Origin: Bacteroides sp.
Lineage (GTDB): Bacteria > Bacillota > Clostridia > Oscillospirales > Ruminococcaceae
Assembly: GCA_023663265.1 (NCBI GenBank)
Contig: JAMPHV010000001.1
Span: 29,780 to 93,779, forward strand
DNA length: 64,000 nt
Direction: 5' to 3'
Shown: positions 51,312-60,106 of the stretch, in pieces
Layout: the number at the start of each line of letters is the position of its first letter
Position numbering within the stretch: the stretch's first letter is position 1
Notes under the pieces: model-generated
Told to the model about the DNA's origin: nothing
Seen by the model: only the letters and a program-made list of their open reading frames with translations
Databases searched by the model: none
Made by a program: the position numbers and the translations under genes

Positions 51312-51905
51312 ATGAAAAGAAGAAGATTAAACCTTGTTATCGGAAAAAAACAGATAATAATCGTAGGACTTACCTTGATACTGGGCGTTGCGGTCTATAT
51401 TAACTACCTTGTGGGCACAAATATGACAGAGGACGCTCCCGTAGCCTCGGACGGAAGCGTACAGAACGCGGGAAGCTACGGAGATCAGAAGTTTGTTTCC
51501 TCCGGCAGCGCCGATTCACACGCGGGAGACACAAGGGCGGTTTCCGTGAGCGGCGCCGACGAATATTTCGCACAGGCAAGGCTGGATAAAGAAACGAGCC
51601 GCGCGGAGGCGATCGAGGTACTGCAAACCATTTACGGCGGCGGAGATTCCACCGAAACTGAGCTGGCGGTAATGGCGCAGAACGCGGAGACCATGAGCAG
51701 CTATATTGAAAGCGAAAGCAAGATAGAAAACGTTTTAAAGGCTCAGGGCTTTGAGGACGTGCTCTGTTATCTTTCCGAAAACGGGGCGAGCATTATCGTC
51801 AAGACAAAGGGCTTAGAGCCCGCGCAGGCAGCGCAGATCAAAAACGCGCTTTTGTCCGAGGTAAACATTCCCGCGGAAAAAATTTCGATTTTGGAGATAA
51901 AATAA
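51312..51905 (+). CDS. spoIIIAH: Stage III sporulation protein AH
   Basis: A 197-residue protein with one membrane segment (about 14-34) and a YscJ/FliF-like outer domain that should bind forespore SpoIIQ. The end RLDKETSRAEAIEVLQTIYG and VIVKTKGLEPAQAAQIKNALLSE are characteristic. It closes the operon and is followed by a terminator. Confidence 0.94.
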   Translation: MKRRRLNLVIGKKQIIIVGLTLILGVAVYINYLVGTNMTEDAPVASDGSVQNAGSYGDQKFVSSGSADSHAGDTRAVSVSGADEYFAQARLDKETSRAEAIEVLQTIYGGGDSTETELAVMAQNAETMSSYIESESKIENVLKAQGFEDVLCYLSENGASIIVKTKGLEPAQAAQIKNALLSEVNIPAEKISILEIK

Positions 51906-51938
51906 ACGTATTGGGGCTGTAAAAGAGGAGACGTAAAA

Positions 51939-51968
51939 AACGACCTGTCGAAAACGGGTCGTTTTTTT
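51939..51968 (+). terminator. Terminator of the spoIIIA operon
   Basis: AACGACC (51939-51945) and GGTCGTT (51957-51963) pair around an 11-base loop and are followed by a T run. Confidence 0.9.
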
Positions 51969-52066
51969 GTTATAATAATTATCAACTTTTGAAGCTTTGG
52001 GATAGTTTTTTGCAGCCCCCGCACATCGCAATAACCTGTGTTTCCGTGCAAAAAGCTTTTGCATTC

Positions 52067-52095
52067 TTGACAACCTCAATTTATTGTGGTATGAT
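52067..52095 (+). promoter_or_regulatory. Promoter for the 52127 gene
   Basis: TTGACA (52067-52072) and TATGAT (52090-52095), 17-base spacer, with TGG giving an extended -10. A vegetative-type promoter directly behind the sporulation operon. Confidence 0.85.
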
Positions 52096-52126
52096 TTACT
52101 AAGAACTTTTTGATCGGAGATGTGTA

Positions 52127-52387
52127 ATGCTTAAGTACGGGAGCTGGGACCTGCCCGGCGTTGATTATTTTTTATCTAAAAATTCCTTTAAGGGAAGCAA
52201 ACAGGATTTTCGCTTTGTCGTGTTTGGCGGCGAGGAGCTGAAGGTCTGTTACTGGCTTGAGGATATATGCTTTGAGCTTGCAAAGGATATTACCGAAAAG
52301 GAGTTTCCTTTGAACGAGCAGTCGCTGTACGATATAAACGAATATCTTACGGCGGAGTATAAAGCGTTTAAAAAGGAAGAAGTATAA
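52127..52387 (+). CDS. Small hypothetical protein
   Basis: An 86-residue acidic, aromatic-rich protein not recognised. It has FRFVVFGGEELKVCYWLED, probably a beta hairpin, and a helical, Lys/Glu-rich C terminus; no membrane segment. A strong promoter and a CGGAGA site before the ATG support expression. The next gene, an amidase-fold protein, follows after 53 bases with its own GGAGG site, so the two may be co-transcribed. Confidence 0.7.
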   Translation: MLKYGSWDLPGVDYFLSKNSFKGSKQDFRFVVFGGEELKVCYWLEDICFELAKDITEKEFPLNEQSLYDINEYLTAEYKAFKKEEV

Positions 52388-52440
52388 TCGGGGGATTTTT
52401 TCCATATATTCCAATAAAAAGGATATACGGAGGAATTGCT

Positions 52441-52929
52441 ATGTACGACCGTCAGCAAGCTGTAAATTACGCGAGAGAATGGGCTTTCTCGAGAAATCCC
52501 GAATTTTATGCCTTTGACGAAATAGGCGGGGATTGCACAAACTTTGTGTCCCAGTGCCTTTACGCGGGCAGCGGGGTCATGAATTATACCCCGGATTTCG
52601 GTTGGTATTATATAAGCCCCGACGACAGGAGCGCGGCGTGGACGGGGGTGCAGTACCTCTATAATTTTCTGACGACAAACGAGGGCAGCGGTCCCTACGG
52701 CTCGGAGCTTCCGCTGCCGTTAGCTCAGACGGGAGATGTTATTCAGCTTTCCTTTGACGGGATAAATTACGCGCACACGCTTATAATAACACGAATAATA
52801 CTGTTTCCGACTCCGCGGAATATACTTATCGCCTCTCACTCCAACGACGCGCTTGACCGTCCCTTGAACACCTATGAGTATCAAGCGGCAAGGCTTATAC
52901 ATATCTCGGGAGTAAGGGGGCAGGAATAG
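52441..52929 (+). CDS. Amidase-domain protein (NlpC/P60-like, Amidase_6 type)
   Basis: A 162-residue protein with [12 protein letters not shown] carrying a likely catalytic Cys, [11 protein letters not shown] with a likely His, and [12 protein letters not shown] near the end: the layout of the Amidase_6 group of putative peptidoglycan or peptide amidases. It lacks a signal peptide and membrane segment, so it would act in the cytoplasm or leave by another route. Position after the spoIIIA operon may hint at sporulation, but the promoter upstream looks vegetative. Confidence 0.82.
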   Translation: MYDRQQAVNYAREWAFSRNPEFYAFDEIGGDCTNFVSQCLYAGSGVMNYTPDFGWYYISPDDRSAAWTGVQYLYNFLTTNEGSGPYGSELPLPLAQTGDVIQLSFDGINYAHTLIITRIILFPTPRNILIASHSNDALDRPLNTYEYQAARLIHISGVRGQE

Positions 52930-52979
52930 CCTCTGTTCGGAAGCAAATAACAGGCTTTACGGAAAGGAACGTTAAAATA

Positions 52980-54794
52980 ATGGAACTCGGCAATTATCCG
53001 AACAACATCAGAAATTTTTGTATAATCGCGCATATCGATCACGGAAAATCCACTCTTGCCGACCGTATTTTAGAGCTTACCAAAACGGTCGCTCACCGTG
53101 ATATGGAGGAACAGCTCCTTGACAATATGGAGCTGGAGCGGGAAAGAGGGATAACCATAAAGGCGAGAGCGGTAAGACTGAGCTATAAGGCTCGGGACGG
53201 CGGCGAATATGTGTTTAATCTTATAGATACCCCCGGACACGTGGACTTTAACTATGAGGTTTCCCGCTCTCTTAACGCCTGCGAGGGCGCCATACTGATA
53301 GTTGACGCTTCTCAGGGGATAGAGGCGCAGACTCTTGCCAATACCTATCTTGCCATAGAGCAGGATCTGGAGGTCGTTCCCGTAATAAACAAGATAGATC
53401 TGCCCTCTGCCCGTCCCGAGGAGGCTAAGGAGGAGATCGAAAATGTTATCGGCATACCCGCCGACGACGCGCCGTGCATTTCCGCCAAAATGGGGATAAA
53501 TATCGAGGCGGTATTGGAGCAGATAGTGAAGTGCGTTCCCCCTCCAACGGGAGATAAGGACGCTAAGCTGAAGGCTTTGATTTTTGACAGCTACTACGAC
53601 GCCTACAAGGGAGTTATTGTCCATATAAGAGTAAAAGAGGGGACAGTCAAGCTTGGGGACAGGATACGTATGATGGCGACGGGGGCTGAGTTCCAGGTCA
53701 CCGAGTTAGGCTATATGGGCGCTACCGAGCTCATTGCCGCAGAAGTGCTGAGGGCGGGAGAGGTCGGATATATTGCCGCCTCTATCAAGTCTATCGGCGA
53801 CACAAAGGTGGGCGATACGGTGACCCTTGCCGACGATCCCGCGGAGGAGCCCCTTGCGGGATATCGGAACGTTAATCCCATGGTGTTCAGCGGTATCTAC
53901 CCCGCGGACGGCTCCAAGTACGGCGATTTAAGGGACGCGCTTGAAAGATTGCAGCTCAACGACGCCTCGCTGTCCTTTGATCCCGAAACCTCGGTCGCTT
54001 TGGGCTTCGGATTCCGCTGCGGCTTTTTGGGGCTGCTTCATATGGATATTATTCAGGAGCGGCTTGAAAGGGAGTACAATCTTGATCTTATCACCACCGC
54101 CCCCTCGGTAGTATACCGAATAACCAAGACCAACGGCGAGGTTATGCTGATCGATAATCCCACCAACTATCCCGATGTGGCTGAGATACAGCTTGCGGAG
54201 GAGCCGATGGTCTGCGCCCATATCTTTTCTCCCTCCGAGTTTGTGGGCAGCATAATGGAGCTGTGCCAGGACAGGCGCGGAGTGTTCAAGGACATGAAGT
54301 ATCTTGACGAAAAGCGCGTGGATATCCATTATGAGCTGCCGCTTAACGAGATAGTTTACGATTTCTTTGACGCGCTTAAATCGCGTTCAAGAGGCTATGC
54401 GAGCTATGACTATGAGATAATCGGCTTTGCTCCCTCCAAGCTTGTCAAGCTGGATATTTTGCTTAACGGCGACGTGGTGGACGCGCTGTCCTTTATCGTT
54501 CATGCCGATAAGGCGTATCCGAGAGCAAGGCGCATTACCGAAAAGCTTAAGGAAAACATACCCCGTCAGTTGTTCGAGGTCCCTATCCAAGCGGCGATAG
54601 GCGGAAAGATCATAGCAAGAGAAACCATCAAAGCGCTGCGCAAGGACGTTTTGGCAAAATGCTACGGCGGAGATATCACAAGAAAGAAAAAGCTCCTCGA
54701 AAAGCAAAAGGAGGGCAAAAAGCGTATGCGCCAGTTGGGCACCGTTTCCGTTCCTCAGGAGGCGTTTATGGCGGTCCTGAAGCTTGACGAATGA
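52980..54794 (+). CDS. lepA: Elongation factor 4 (LepA)
   Basis: A 604-residue translational GTPase. G1 is [14 protein letters not shown]2 RGITIKA, G3 DTPGHVDF and G4 NKIDLP. The EF-G-like domains follow, and the LepA-specific C-terminal domain has [12 protein letters not shown] at the end. It binds stalled or assembling ribosomes. GAAAGGAACG precedes the ATG. lepA followed by hemW is a common Firmicutes pair. Confidence 0.98.
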   Translation: MELGNYPNNIRNFCIIAHIDHGKSTLADRILELTKTVAHRDMEEQLLDNMELERERGITIKARAVRLSYKARDGGEYVFNLIDTPGHVDFNYEVSRSLNACEGAILIVDASQGIEAQTLANTYLAIEQDLEVVPVINKIDLPSARPEEAKEEIENVIGIPADDAPCISAKMGINIEAVLEQIVKCVPPPTGDKDAKLKALIFDSYYDAYKGVIVHIRVKEGTVKLGDRIRMMATGAEFQVTELGYMGATELIAAEVLRAGEVGYIAASIKSIGDTKVGDTVTLADDPAEEPLAGYRNVNPMVFSGIYPADGSKYGDLRDALERLQLNDASLSFDPETSVALGFGFRCGFLGLLHMDIIQERLEREYNLDLITTAPSVVYRITKTNGEVMLIDNPTNYPDVAEIQLAEEPMVCAHIFSPSEFVGSIMELCQDRRGVFKDMKYLDEKRVDIHYELPLNEIVYDFFDALKSRSRGYASYDYEIIGFAPSKLVKLDILLNGDVVDALSFIVHADKAYPRARRITEKLKENIPRQLFEVPIQAAIGGKIIARETIKALRKDVLAKCYGGDITRKKKLLEKQKEGKKRMRQLGTVSVPQEAFMAVLKLDE

Positions 54795-54808
54795 TCGGGG
54801 AGCGGTAT

Positions 54809-55876
54809 ATGGCGGGGCTTTACATTCATATTCCTTTTTGTCTTTCAAAATGCCCTTACTGTGATTTTTACTCGGTGGGCTGTGAAAAGGAAACGGTCAA
54901 AAAATACAGTACCGCCGTCATCAACAATCTTTTGCATTACGGCGGCAGCTTTGATACGGTGTATTTCGGAGGAGGTACGCCTATTTTGCTTTGGCGGGAA
55001 ATATGCGAGATGCTCATGACCGCCGATATTGACAGCGGAGCTGAAATTACAGTGGAAGCCAATCCGTGCTGCACAGACAGGGAAAAGCTCACCGCCCTTA
55101 GAAAGGCGGGAGTGAACCGCATTTCCTTCGGGGTGCAGAGCCTCGACGATGGCGAGCTTAAGAGACTGGGACGAAGGCATAATTCCGAAACGGCTGTAAG
55201 AGCGGTGGAGCTTGCTTTTGACTGCGGCTTCGACAATATTTCCGCCGATATTATGTTAGGTACGGAGGGACAGACCTTGGAAAGCGCTTCAAATACGGTC
55301 GTCGGGCTTTCAAGGCTGCCGTTAACGCATATTTCCGCTTATATGCTCAAAATAGAGGAAAATACGCCCTTTGCCAAAGCCGGGCTTGAGCTGCCGAGCG
55401 AGGACGAGGTCTGCGACATCTATTTGAATACGGTAGGGCTTCTCGGTTCAAAGGGCTTCAAGCAGTATGAGATAAGCAATTTCGCAAGGGACGGATTTGA
55501 GTGCGGGCATAATTTGAAATACTGGAATTGCGAGGAATACCTGGGTATAGGACCCTCCGCTCATTCCTGTCTAAAAGGGAAGAGATTTTTTGTAAAAAGG
55601 GATTTGGAGGGATTTTGCTCTGCCGCCGTTCAAAAAACATATATTGAGGACGAAAGCCCCGCGGGTCCCGAGGAATACGCTATGTTAAGGCTTCGGCTTT
55701 GCGGCGGGCTTGATTTGAACGAATACGAAAAACGCGGAGGAAGCGCCGAGACCGTTGTTAAAAGAATAAAGGAGCTGCCGTCAGAGCTTGTGTTGTATAA
55801 GGACGGCTCCGTCTCATTAACTCCGAAGGGTTTTTTAATTTCAAATGCCGTCATTGGAAAGCTTTTGGGTTATTAA
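54809..55876 (+). CDS. hemW: Radical SAM heme chaperone HemW
   Basis: A 355-residue radical SAM protein with FCLSKCPYCDFYS, the CxxxCxxC cluster motif, then YFGGGTPILL, and HemN-like C-terminal region EYLGIGPSAHS. HemW, not the oxygen-independent coproporphyrinogen oxidase HemN, is favoured by length and by the link to lepA; HemW inserts heme into proteins. ATG at 54809 is chosen because GGGGAG sits six bases upstream; an in-frame ATG at 54791 overlaps lepA. Confidence 0.92.
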   Translation: MAGLYIHIPFCLSKCPYCDFYSVGCEKETVKKYSTAVINNLLHYGGSFDTVYFGGGTPILLWREICEMLMTADIDSGAEITVEANPCCTDREKLTALRKAGVNRISFGVQSLDDGELKRLGRRHNSETAVRAVELAFDCGFDNISADIMLGTEGQTLESASNTVVGLSRLPLTHISAYMLKIEENTPFAKAGLELPSEDEVCDIYLNTVGLLGSKGFKQYEISNFARDGFECGHNLKYWNCEEYLGIGPSAHSCLKGKRFFVKRDLEGFCSAAVQKTYIEDESPAGPEEYAMLRLRLCGGLDLNEYEKRGGSAETVVKRIKELPSELVLYKDGSVSLTPKGFLISNAVIGKLLGY

Positions 55877-55956
55877 ATTTTTGAAAATTTTTGATAATAA
55901 ATATAATACTGTCATAATCCCGACACTTTTATCATATATAATAAAGCCATACTTTA

Positions 55957-56075
55957 GTAGAGGATTTCCGCCTGCGAAGTATTGCGGGCGGAGATCTCTA
56001 CGTCAACACATTACGCTTATGCTTGAAATAAAAATCCTCCGCTTTATCCCCCGAACCTGCATATTCGGGGGATAA
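55957..56075 (+). ncRNA. Candidate structured RNA or leader with alternative pairings
   Basis: The 343-base gap 55877-56219 holds three elements. First, 55957-56001 folds as GTAGAGGATTTCCGCC against GGCGGAGATCTCTAC. Second, AAATCCTCCGC (56029-56042) can pair with the GAGGATTT or GGCGGAG parts of the first stem, so the two folds compete. Third, TTATCCCCCGAA (56044-56055) and TTCGGGGGATAA (56064-56075) make a perfect 12-pair hairpin with no T-tract. A weak TTGAAA/TATAAT pair (55881-55907, spacer 15) could start it. I recognise no known riboswitch. It could instead be the hemW 3' end. Confidence 0.4.
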
Positions 56076-56144
56076 TTTGCGTAAAAAAATATAGAGAACT
56101 TATCTGTGTTGGCATAACATGGGTTAAAATATGGCTGTTTTTTC

Positions 56145-56173
56145 TTGACAAACAAAAAATACGGATATATAAT
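56145..56173 (+). promoter_or_regulatory. Promoter of the hydrolase-murF-ddl run
   Basis: TTGACA (56145-56150) and TATAAT (56168-56173) with a 17-base spacer, a full consensus. The start near 56180 gives a 40-base leader. Confidence 0.93.
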
Positions 56174-56219
56174 ATATATGATTTGAATAAAACGATACGG
56201 TGTAATACGGAGGTCGATT

Positions 56220-56999
56220 TTGTTTACCGAAATAAACGGATTGAATATAAACTACATCTGCGAGGGAGATAACGAAAAAAAGCAAAGCGTGCTGCTGCTT
56301 CACGGCTGGGGCGCCGACATAAAGCTTTTCGCACAAATAACGGCTTGTCTTTCTCCTTACTTCAAGGTCTACGCTCCCGATTTGCCCGGCTTCGGGGAAA
56401 GCGACGAGCCAAGGGAACCGTGGCCGGTGGACGGCTACGCGGATTTTGTCGTTTCCTTTTGCGAAAAAATGGGGATAGAAGACTGTTATATCATCGCTCA
56501 CAGCTTCGGCGGAAGAATAGCTATAAAGCTGATGTCAAGGGACGATCTTCCCTTTAGAGTCGAAAAGCTCGTGCTTACGGGAAGCGCGGGGATACGACCC
56601 AAGCAAACCTTGAAGAAAAAAATAAAGACGCGCTGCTATAAGCTCGGAAAAGGAATACTCTCAACCAATATCTGTAAAAGAATAATGCCGAACGCTCTTG
56701 AAAATTTAAGAAAGAAAAACGGGTCGGCGGACTATAACGCCGCATCGCCTATTATGCGGCAGTGTCTTGTCAAGACGGTAAACGAAGACCTGACGCCCCT
56801 TATTTCAAATATAAAGGCGCCGACCTTGCTTATATGGGGCGCCGATGACGATTCTACTCCGCTTTCGGACGGTCGGCTCATGGAAAAGCTTATCCCCGAC
56901 GCGGGTCTTGTCGTGTTTGAAAACAGCGGTCATTTCGCTTTTCTTGAACAGGGCGCGCGGTTTTGCCGAGTTATAAGTTCTTTTTTCAATATATTATAA
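56220..56999 (+). CDS. Alpha/beta hydrolase
   Basis: A 259-residue alpha/beta hydrolase with LLHGWGAD (oxyanion loop), the nucleophile Ser in IAHSFGGRIA (about residue 97), a probable catalytic Asp in WGADDDSTP and His in NSGHFAF. The start is TTG at 56220, set by CGGAGG six bases upstream. The substrate is unknown. It is translated just ahead of a MurF-like ligase and Ddl, and this neighbourhood suggests an envelope role, though not proved. Confidence 0.88.
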   Translation: MFTEINGLNINYICEGDNEKKQSVLLLHGWGADIKLFAQITACLSPYFKVYAPDLPGFGESDEPREPWPVDGYADFVVSFCEKMGIEDCYIIAHSFGGRIAIKLMSRDDLPFRVEKLVLTGSAGIRPKQTLKKKIKTRCYKLGKGILSTNICKRIMPNALENLRKKNGSADYNAASPIMRQCLVKTVNEDLTPLISNIKAPTLLIWGADDDSTPLSDGRLMEKLIPDAGLVVFENSGHFAFLEQGARFCRVISSFFNIL

Positions 57000-57013
57000 G
57001 GATTGGTATTTTT

Positions 57014-58678
57014 ATGTCGCATTTTATTTATATAGCTTCATATATATTGTTTTTTGCCGCGCTCCTATACAGCTTCGGCTTGAATTTTGTCAGATATATG
57101 CATATGTTTCAGCTTAATTCCTATCATGCCTCCGAGCAGCTTAAGTGGATAGGCGAAAATATGGGCGAGATCGTAAAAAGGCATTTTTTTCCCTTGATCG
57201 CCGCCTTGTTTGCGGTTTTTTCCTGTGTTATATCGGGAGGGACCTTATTCGGCGAAAACCCCGAGGGAATGCTTTGCCTAAGCGATCCTTCAAGCTCTCG
57301 GCTTGAATTTGTGCCGTACAGAATAAGCGCATGGGACCTGCTTATGTGTACGGGACTTATGATAATCGGGCTTTATTTTTGCAAAAGCAAGCCCGCCAAG
57401 AAAAAGCTTGTTTTTACTCCGCGCGTTATCCGTATGTGCGCTGCCTCGGTTATTGTGTACGGCGCGGTATGCGCCCTGTCGCTTATTTTTCTCTTTAAAA
57501 GCGGCTGGGCTTTGCCCGTTTTGTGCATATGGCAGGTGTGCTCTTTATTCATGCCGATGATAGCAAACCTTATCAATAAGCCTGTGGAAAGAGGCGTAAA
57601 CAATCATTATATCAACGACGCGAAGCGTATTATAAACGAGCTGCCCAATCTGGTCACAATAGGCATAACAGGTAGCTACGGCAAGACCTCCGTCAAGTTT
57701 TATTTAAACAAGCTGTTATCCGCGAAATACAATGTTTTAATGACCCCCGAAAGCTTTAATACCACAATGGGAGTGGTAAAAACCGTGCGCGGCTCTCTTA
57801 ACGCTACCTATGATTACTTTATCTGTGAAATGGGAGCAAAGGGCGTGGGCGAGATCAAAGAGATCTGCGATATAGTAAAGCCCAAGCACTCGATGATAAC
57901 CTCCATAGGAGAGCAGCATTTGGAAACCTTTAAATCCGTTGACAATATAATAAAGACAAAATTTGAGATCGCCGACTGCATTGCCGACGGGACAGTATTC
58001 TTGAATTATGACAACGAATATATAAAAAATCGAACCGTCGATAAAAACGTCGTCTCCTACGGCTTGACAAAGGGGTTGGATTATTACGCCGATAATATTG
58101 CCGTTACCGTAAAGGGCACCGCCTTTACCGTTTATCACGGAGAGGAAAGCGAGGATTTTTCAACAAGGCTTATCGGCAGGCACAACGTGCAAAACATAGT
58201 GGGAGCCATTGCGGCGGCAAATACCTTGGGAGTTTCATTTGCGGAGCTTAAGGCACCCGTTCGCCGTCTCGAAGCGGTTCCGCACCGAATGGAAATTATA
58301 GATAAGGGAGGCTTGGTTATAATAGACGACGCCTTTAACAGCAATCCCTCGGGGGCAAAGGCGGCGCTTGATACTCTTGCGCTTATGGAGGGCTTTAAAA
58401 TACTGGTTACTCCGGGAATGGTGGAGCTTGGCGAAAGGGAATATGAGCTGAATAAAACCTTTGGGGCACAGGCCGCGGCGGTTTGCGATTATGTCATAGC
58501 GGTGGGCGAAAAACAGGCGAAGCCCATCACTGACGGATTAAGAGAAGCGGGATATTCGGAGGAAAAAACCTTTGTCGCCGCAGACCTGAACGAGGCTCTC
58601 GCAAAGTGCGATATGCTTAAAACGGGCGGATCGAAGAAGATAATACTGCTTGAGAACGACCTGCCCGATAACTATTGA
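57014..58678 (+). CDS. Membrane-anchored MurF-like Mur ligase
   Basis: A 554-residue protein. The N-terminal third (about 1-185) has four hydrophobic segments (about 5-27, 57-75, 105-125, 145-185), which ordinary MurF lacks. From about residue 200 comes a Mur ligase: GITGSYGKTSVK (ATP loop), PESFNTTMGV, CEMGAKGVGEI, TSIGEQHLETFKS, IIDDAFNSNPSG and a C-terminal domain with LVTPGMVELG. This matches D-alanyl-D-alanine-adding ligases and the gene directly precedes ddl, which makes the dipeptide it would use. ATG at 57014 follows AAGG at a long spacing. Confidence 0.88.
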   Translation: MSHFIYIASYILFFAALLYSFGLNFVRYMHMFQLNSYHASEQLKWIGENMGEIVKRHFFPLIAALFAVFSCVISGGTLFGENPEGMLCLSDPSSSRLEFVPYRISAWDLLMCTGLMIIGLYFCKSKPAKKKLVFTPRVIRMCAASVIVYGAVCALSLIFLFKSGWALPVLCIWQVCSLFMPMIANLINKPVERGVNNHYINDAKRIINELPNLVTIGITGSYGKTSVKFYLNKLLSAKYNVLMTPESFNTTMGVVKTVRGSLNATYDYFICEMGAKGVGEIKEICDIVKPKHSMITSIGEQHLETFKSVDNIIKTKFEIADCIADGTVFLNYDNEYIKNRTVDKNVVSYGLTKGLDYYADNIAVTVKGTAFTVYHGEESEDFSTRLIGRHNVQNIVGAIAAANTLGVSFAELKAPVRRLEAVPHRMEIIDKGGLVIIDDAFNSNPSGAKAALDTLALMEGFKILVTPGMVELGEREYELNKTFGAQAAAVCDYVIAVGEKQAKPITDGLREAGYSEEKTFVAADLNEALAKCDMLKTGGSKKIILLENDLPDNY

Positions 58679-58700
58679 TCGTATAACGAAAGGAGAAAGC

Positions 58701-59888
58701 ATGAAAATAAGAGTAGGAGTATTTTTCGGCGGGAAAAGCGTTGAACACGAGGTCTCGGTGATTTCGGCGATACAGGCGTATAATGCCTTTGACCGAGAAA
58801 AATACGATGTTATACCCGTATATATAAGCAAGGAAAACGAATTTTATACGGGCGAGGACGTGGGAAAAATCGAGGAGTACCGAAATATCCCCGCTCTGCT
58901 TAAAAAAAGCTCTCGTGTTATTATTGTAAACGAGGGAGGAAGGACAAAGCTTGTGCGTTATCCCATGAAAAAATTCGGGGACAGCACGGCGGCGGAAATA
59001 GACGTGGCTTTTCCCGTTGTTCACGGAACCAACGTAGAAGACGGAGCGCTGCAAGGATATTTTCAAACCTTGAATATTCCCTACGCGGGCTGCGACGTTG
59101 TTTCCTCGGCGGTGGGAATGGATAAATACGTTATGAAAGCGGTGCTTAGGGACAACGGTATTCCCGTATTGGACTGCGTTACCGTTAATGCCTCGGAGTA
59201 CGCCAAAAATCCCGACGAGGTGATATTCGGGATTGAGGAAAAAATCGGTCTCCCCGCCATAGTTAAGCCGATAAACCTCGGCTCCAGCGTGGGTATAAGG
59301 ATAGGAAGAGACAGAGAGGGCTTAAACGAGGCTTTGGATCACGCTTTCACCTTTTCGGGAAGGGTGCTTGTTGAAAGAGCCGTAACAAATCTTAGGGAAA
59401 TAAACTGCTCCGTCTGCGGCGACCGTGACAACGCGGAAGCAAGCGAATGCGAGGAGCCCGTGGGCAGCGACGAGATATTGAGCTTCGAGGATAAATACAC
59501 AAGCGGCGGCGCAAAGGACACCAAGTCGAGCGGCATGGCGTCGCTTAAGAGAAAAATACCGGCGGATATTTCAAAGGAAATGCGCGAGGAGATACGGGAG
59601 CTTTCGGTAAAAGCGTTTCAGTGTCTTGGGTGCAGCGGCGTTTCAAGAATAGATTTTATGATAGACGCCGACGAAAACAAGGTATATTTAAACGAGATCA
59701 ACACTATTCCGGGAAGTCTCGCTTTTTATCTTTGGGAAGCCGTGGGAGTGAAATATCCTCAGCTTTTGGACAAAACAGTCACCCTTGCGCTTAAAAGGGA
59801 AAGAGAGCTTAAAAATCTTAACTTTACTTTTAGCTCCAACATATTGGCGGAGGCTAAGCTCGGCGGAGTGAAAGGCGGTAAACTTTAA
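58701..59888 (+). CDS. ddl: D-alanine--D-alanine ligase
   Basis: A 395-residue ATP-grasp enzyme making D-Ala-D-Ala. VGVFFGGKSVEHEVSVISA, FPVVHGTNVEDGALQG, KPINLGSSVGI, SRIDFMIDADE and LNEINTIPGS are visible. It is about 40 residues longer than average, with an insertion at about 230-280 (ending GGAKDTKSSGM) in the omega-loop side region. GAAAGGAGAA precedes the ATG; an in-frame upstream ATG lies in the MurF-like gene. Confidence 0.94.
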   Translation: MKIRVGVFFGGKSVEHEVSVISAIQAYNAFDREKYDVIPVYISKENEFYTGEDVGKIEEYRNIPALLKKSSRVIIVNEGGRTKLVRYPMKKFGDSTAAEIDVAFPVVHGTNVEDGALQGYFQTLNIPYAGCDVVSSAVGMDKYVMKAVLRDNGIPVLDCVTVNASEYAKNPDEVIFGIEEKIGLPAIVKPINLGSSVGIRIGRDREGLNEALDHAFTFSGRVLVERAVTNLREINCSVCGDRDNAEASECEEPVGSDEILSFEDKYTSGGAKDTKSSGMASLKRKIPADISKEMREEIRELSVKAFQCLGCSGVSRIDFMIDADENKVYLNEINTIPGSLAFYLWEAVGVKYPQLLDKTVTLALKRERELKNLNFTFSSNILAEAKLGGVKGGKL

Positions 59889-60106
59889 TGGCTAAGGAAA
59901 CTTATATAATCGATCTGGCTTTCGGCACATGGCAGAATCAGATATGGTTCTGCGACAACGAAAACGCCGAATCCTCGGAAAGGCGGTGGACGGACGCAAA
60001 GCAGGCGTTAGAGGACGTGGGCGAGCATTGCAGCAACCCCAGCGAGTTTTTCAACGAGGCGGTAAAGCACTTTGAAAAATACGGATTTATAAGAATACAG
60101 AGATGA
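59888..60106 (+). CDS. Small hypothetical protein between ddl and rluA-type gene
   Basis: A 72-residue acidic protein not recognised; Trp-rich at the N terminus (FGTWQNQIWFCDN) with a helical C terminus. It is coupled at both ends, TAATG with ddl and ATGA with the next gene, which argues that it is translated. No membrane segment or metal motif apart from two scattered cysteines. Confidence 0.72.
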   Translation: MAKETYIIDLAFGTWQNQIWFCDNENAESSERRWTDAKQALEDVGEHCSNPSEFFNEAVKHFEKYGFIRIQR

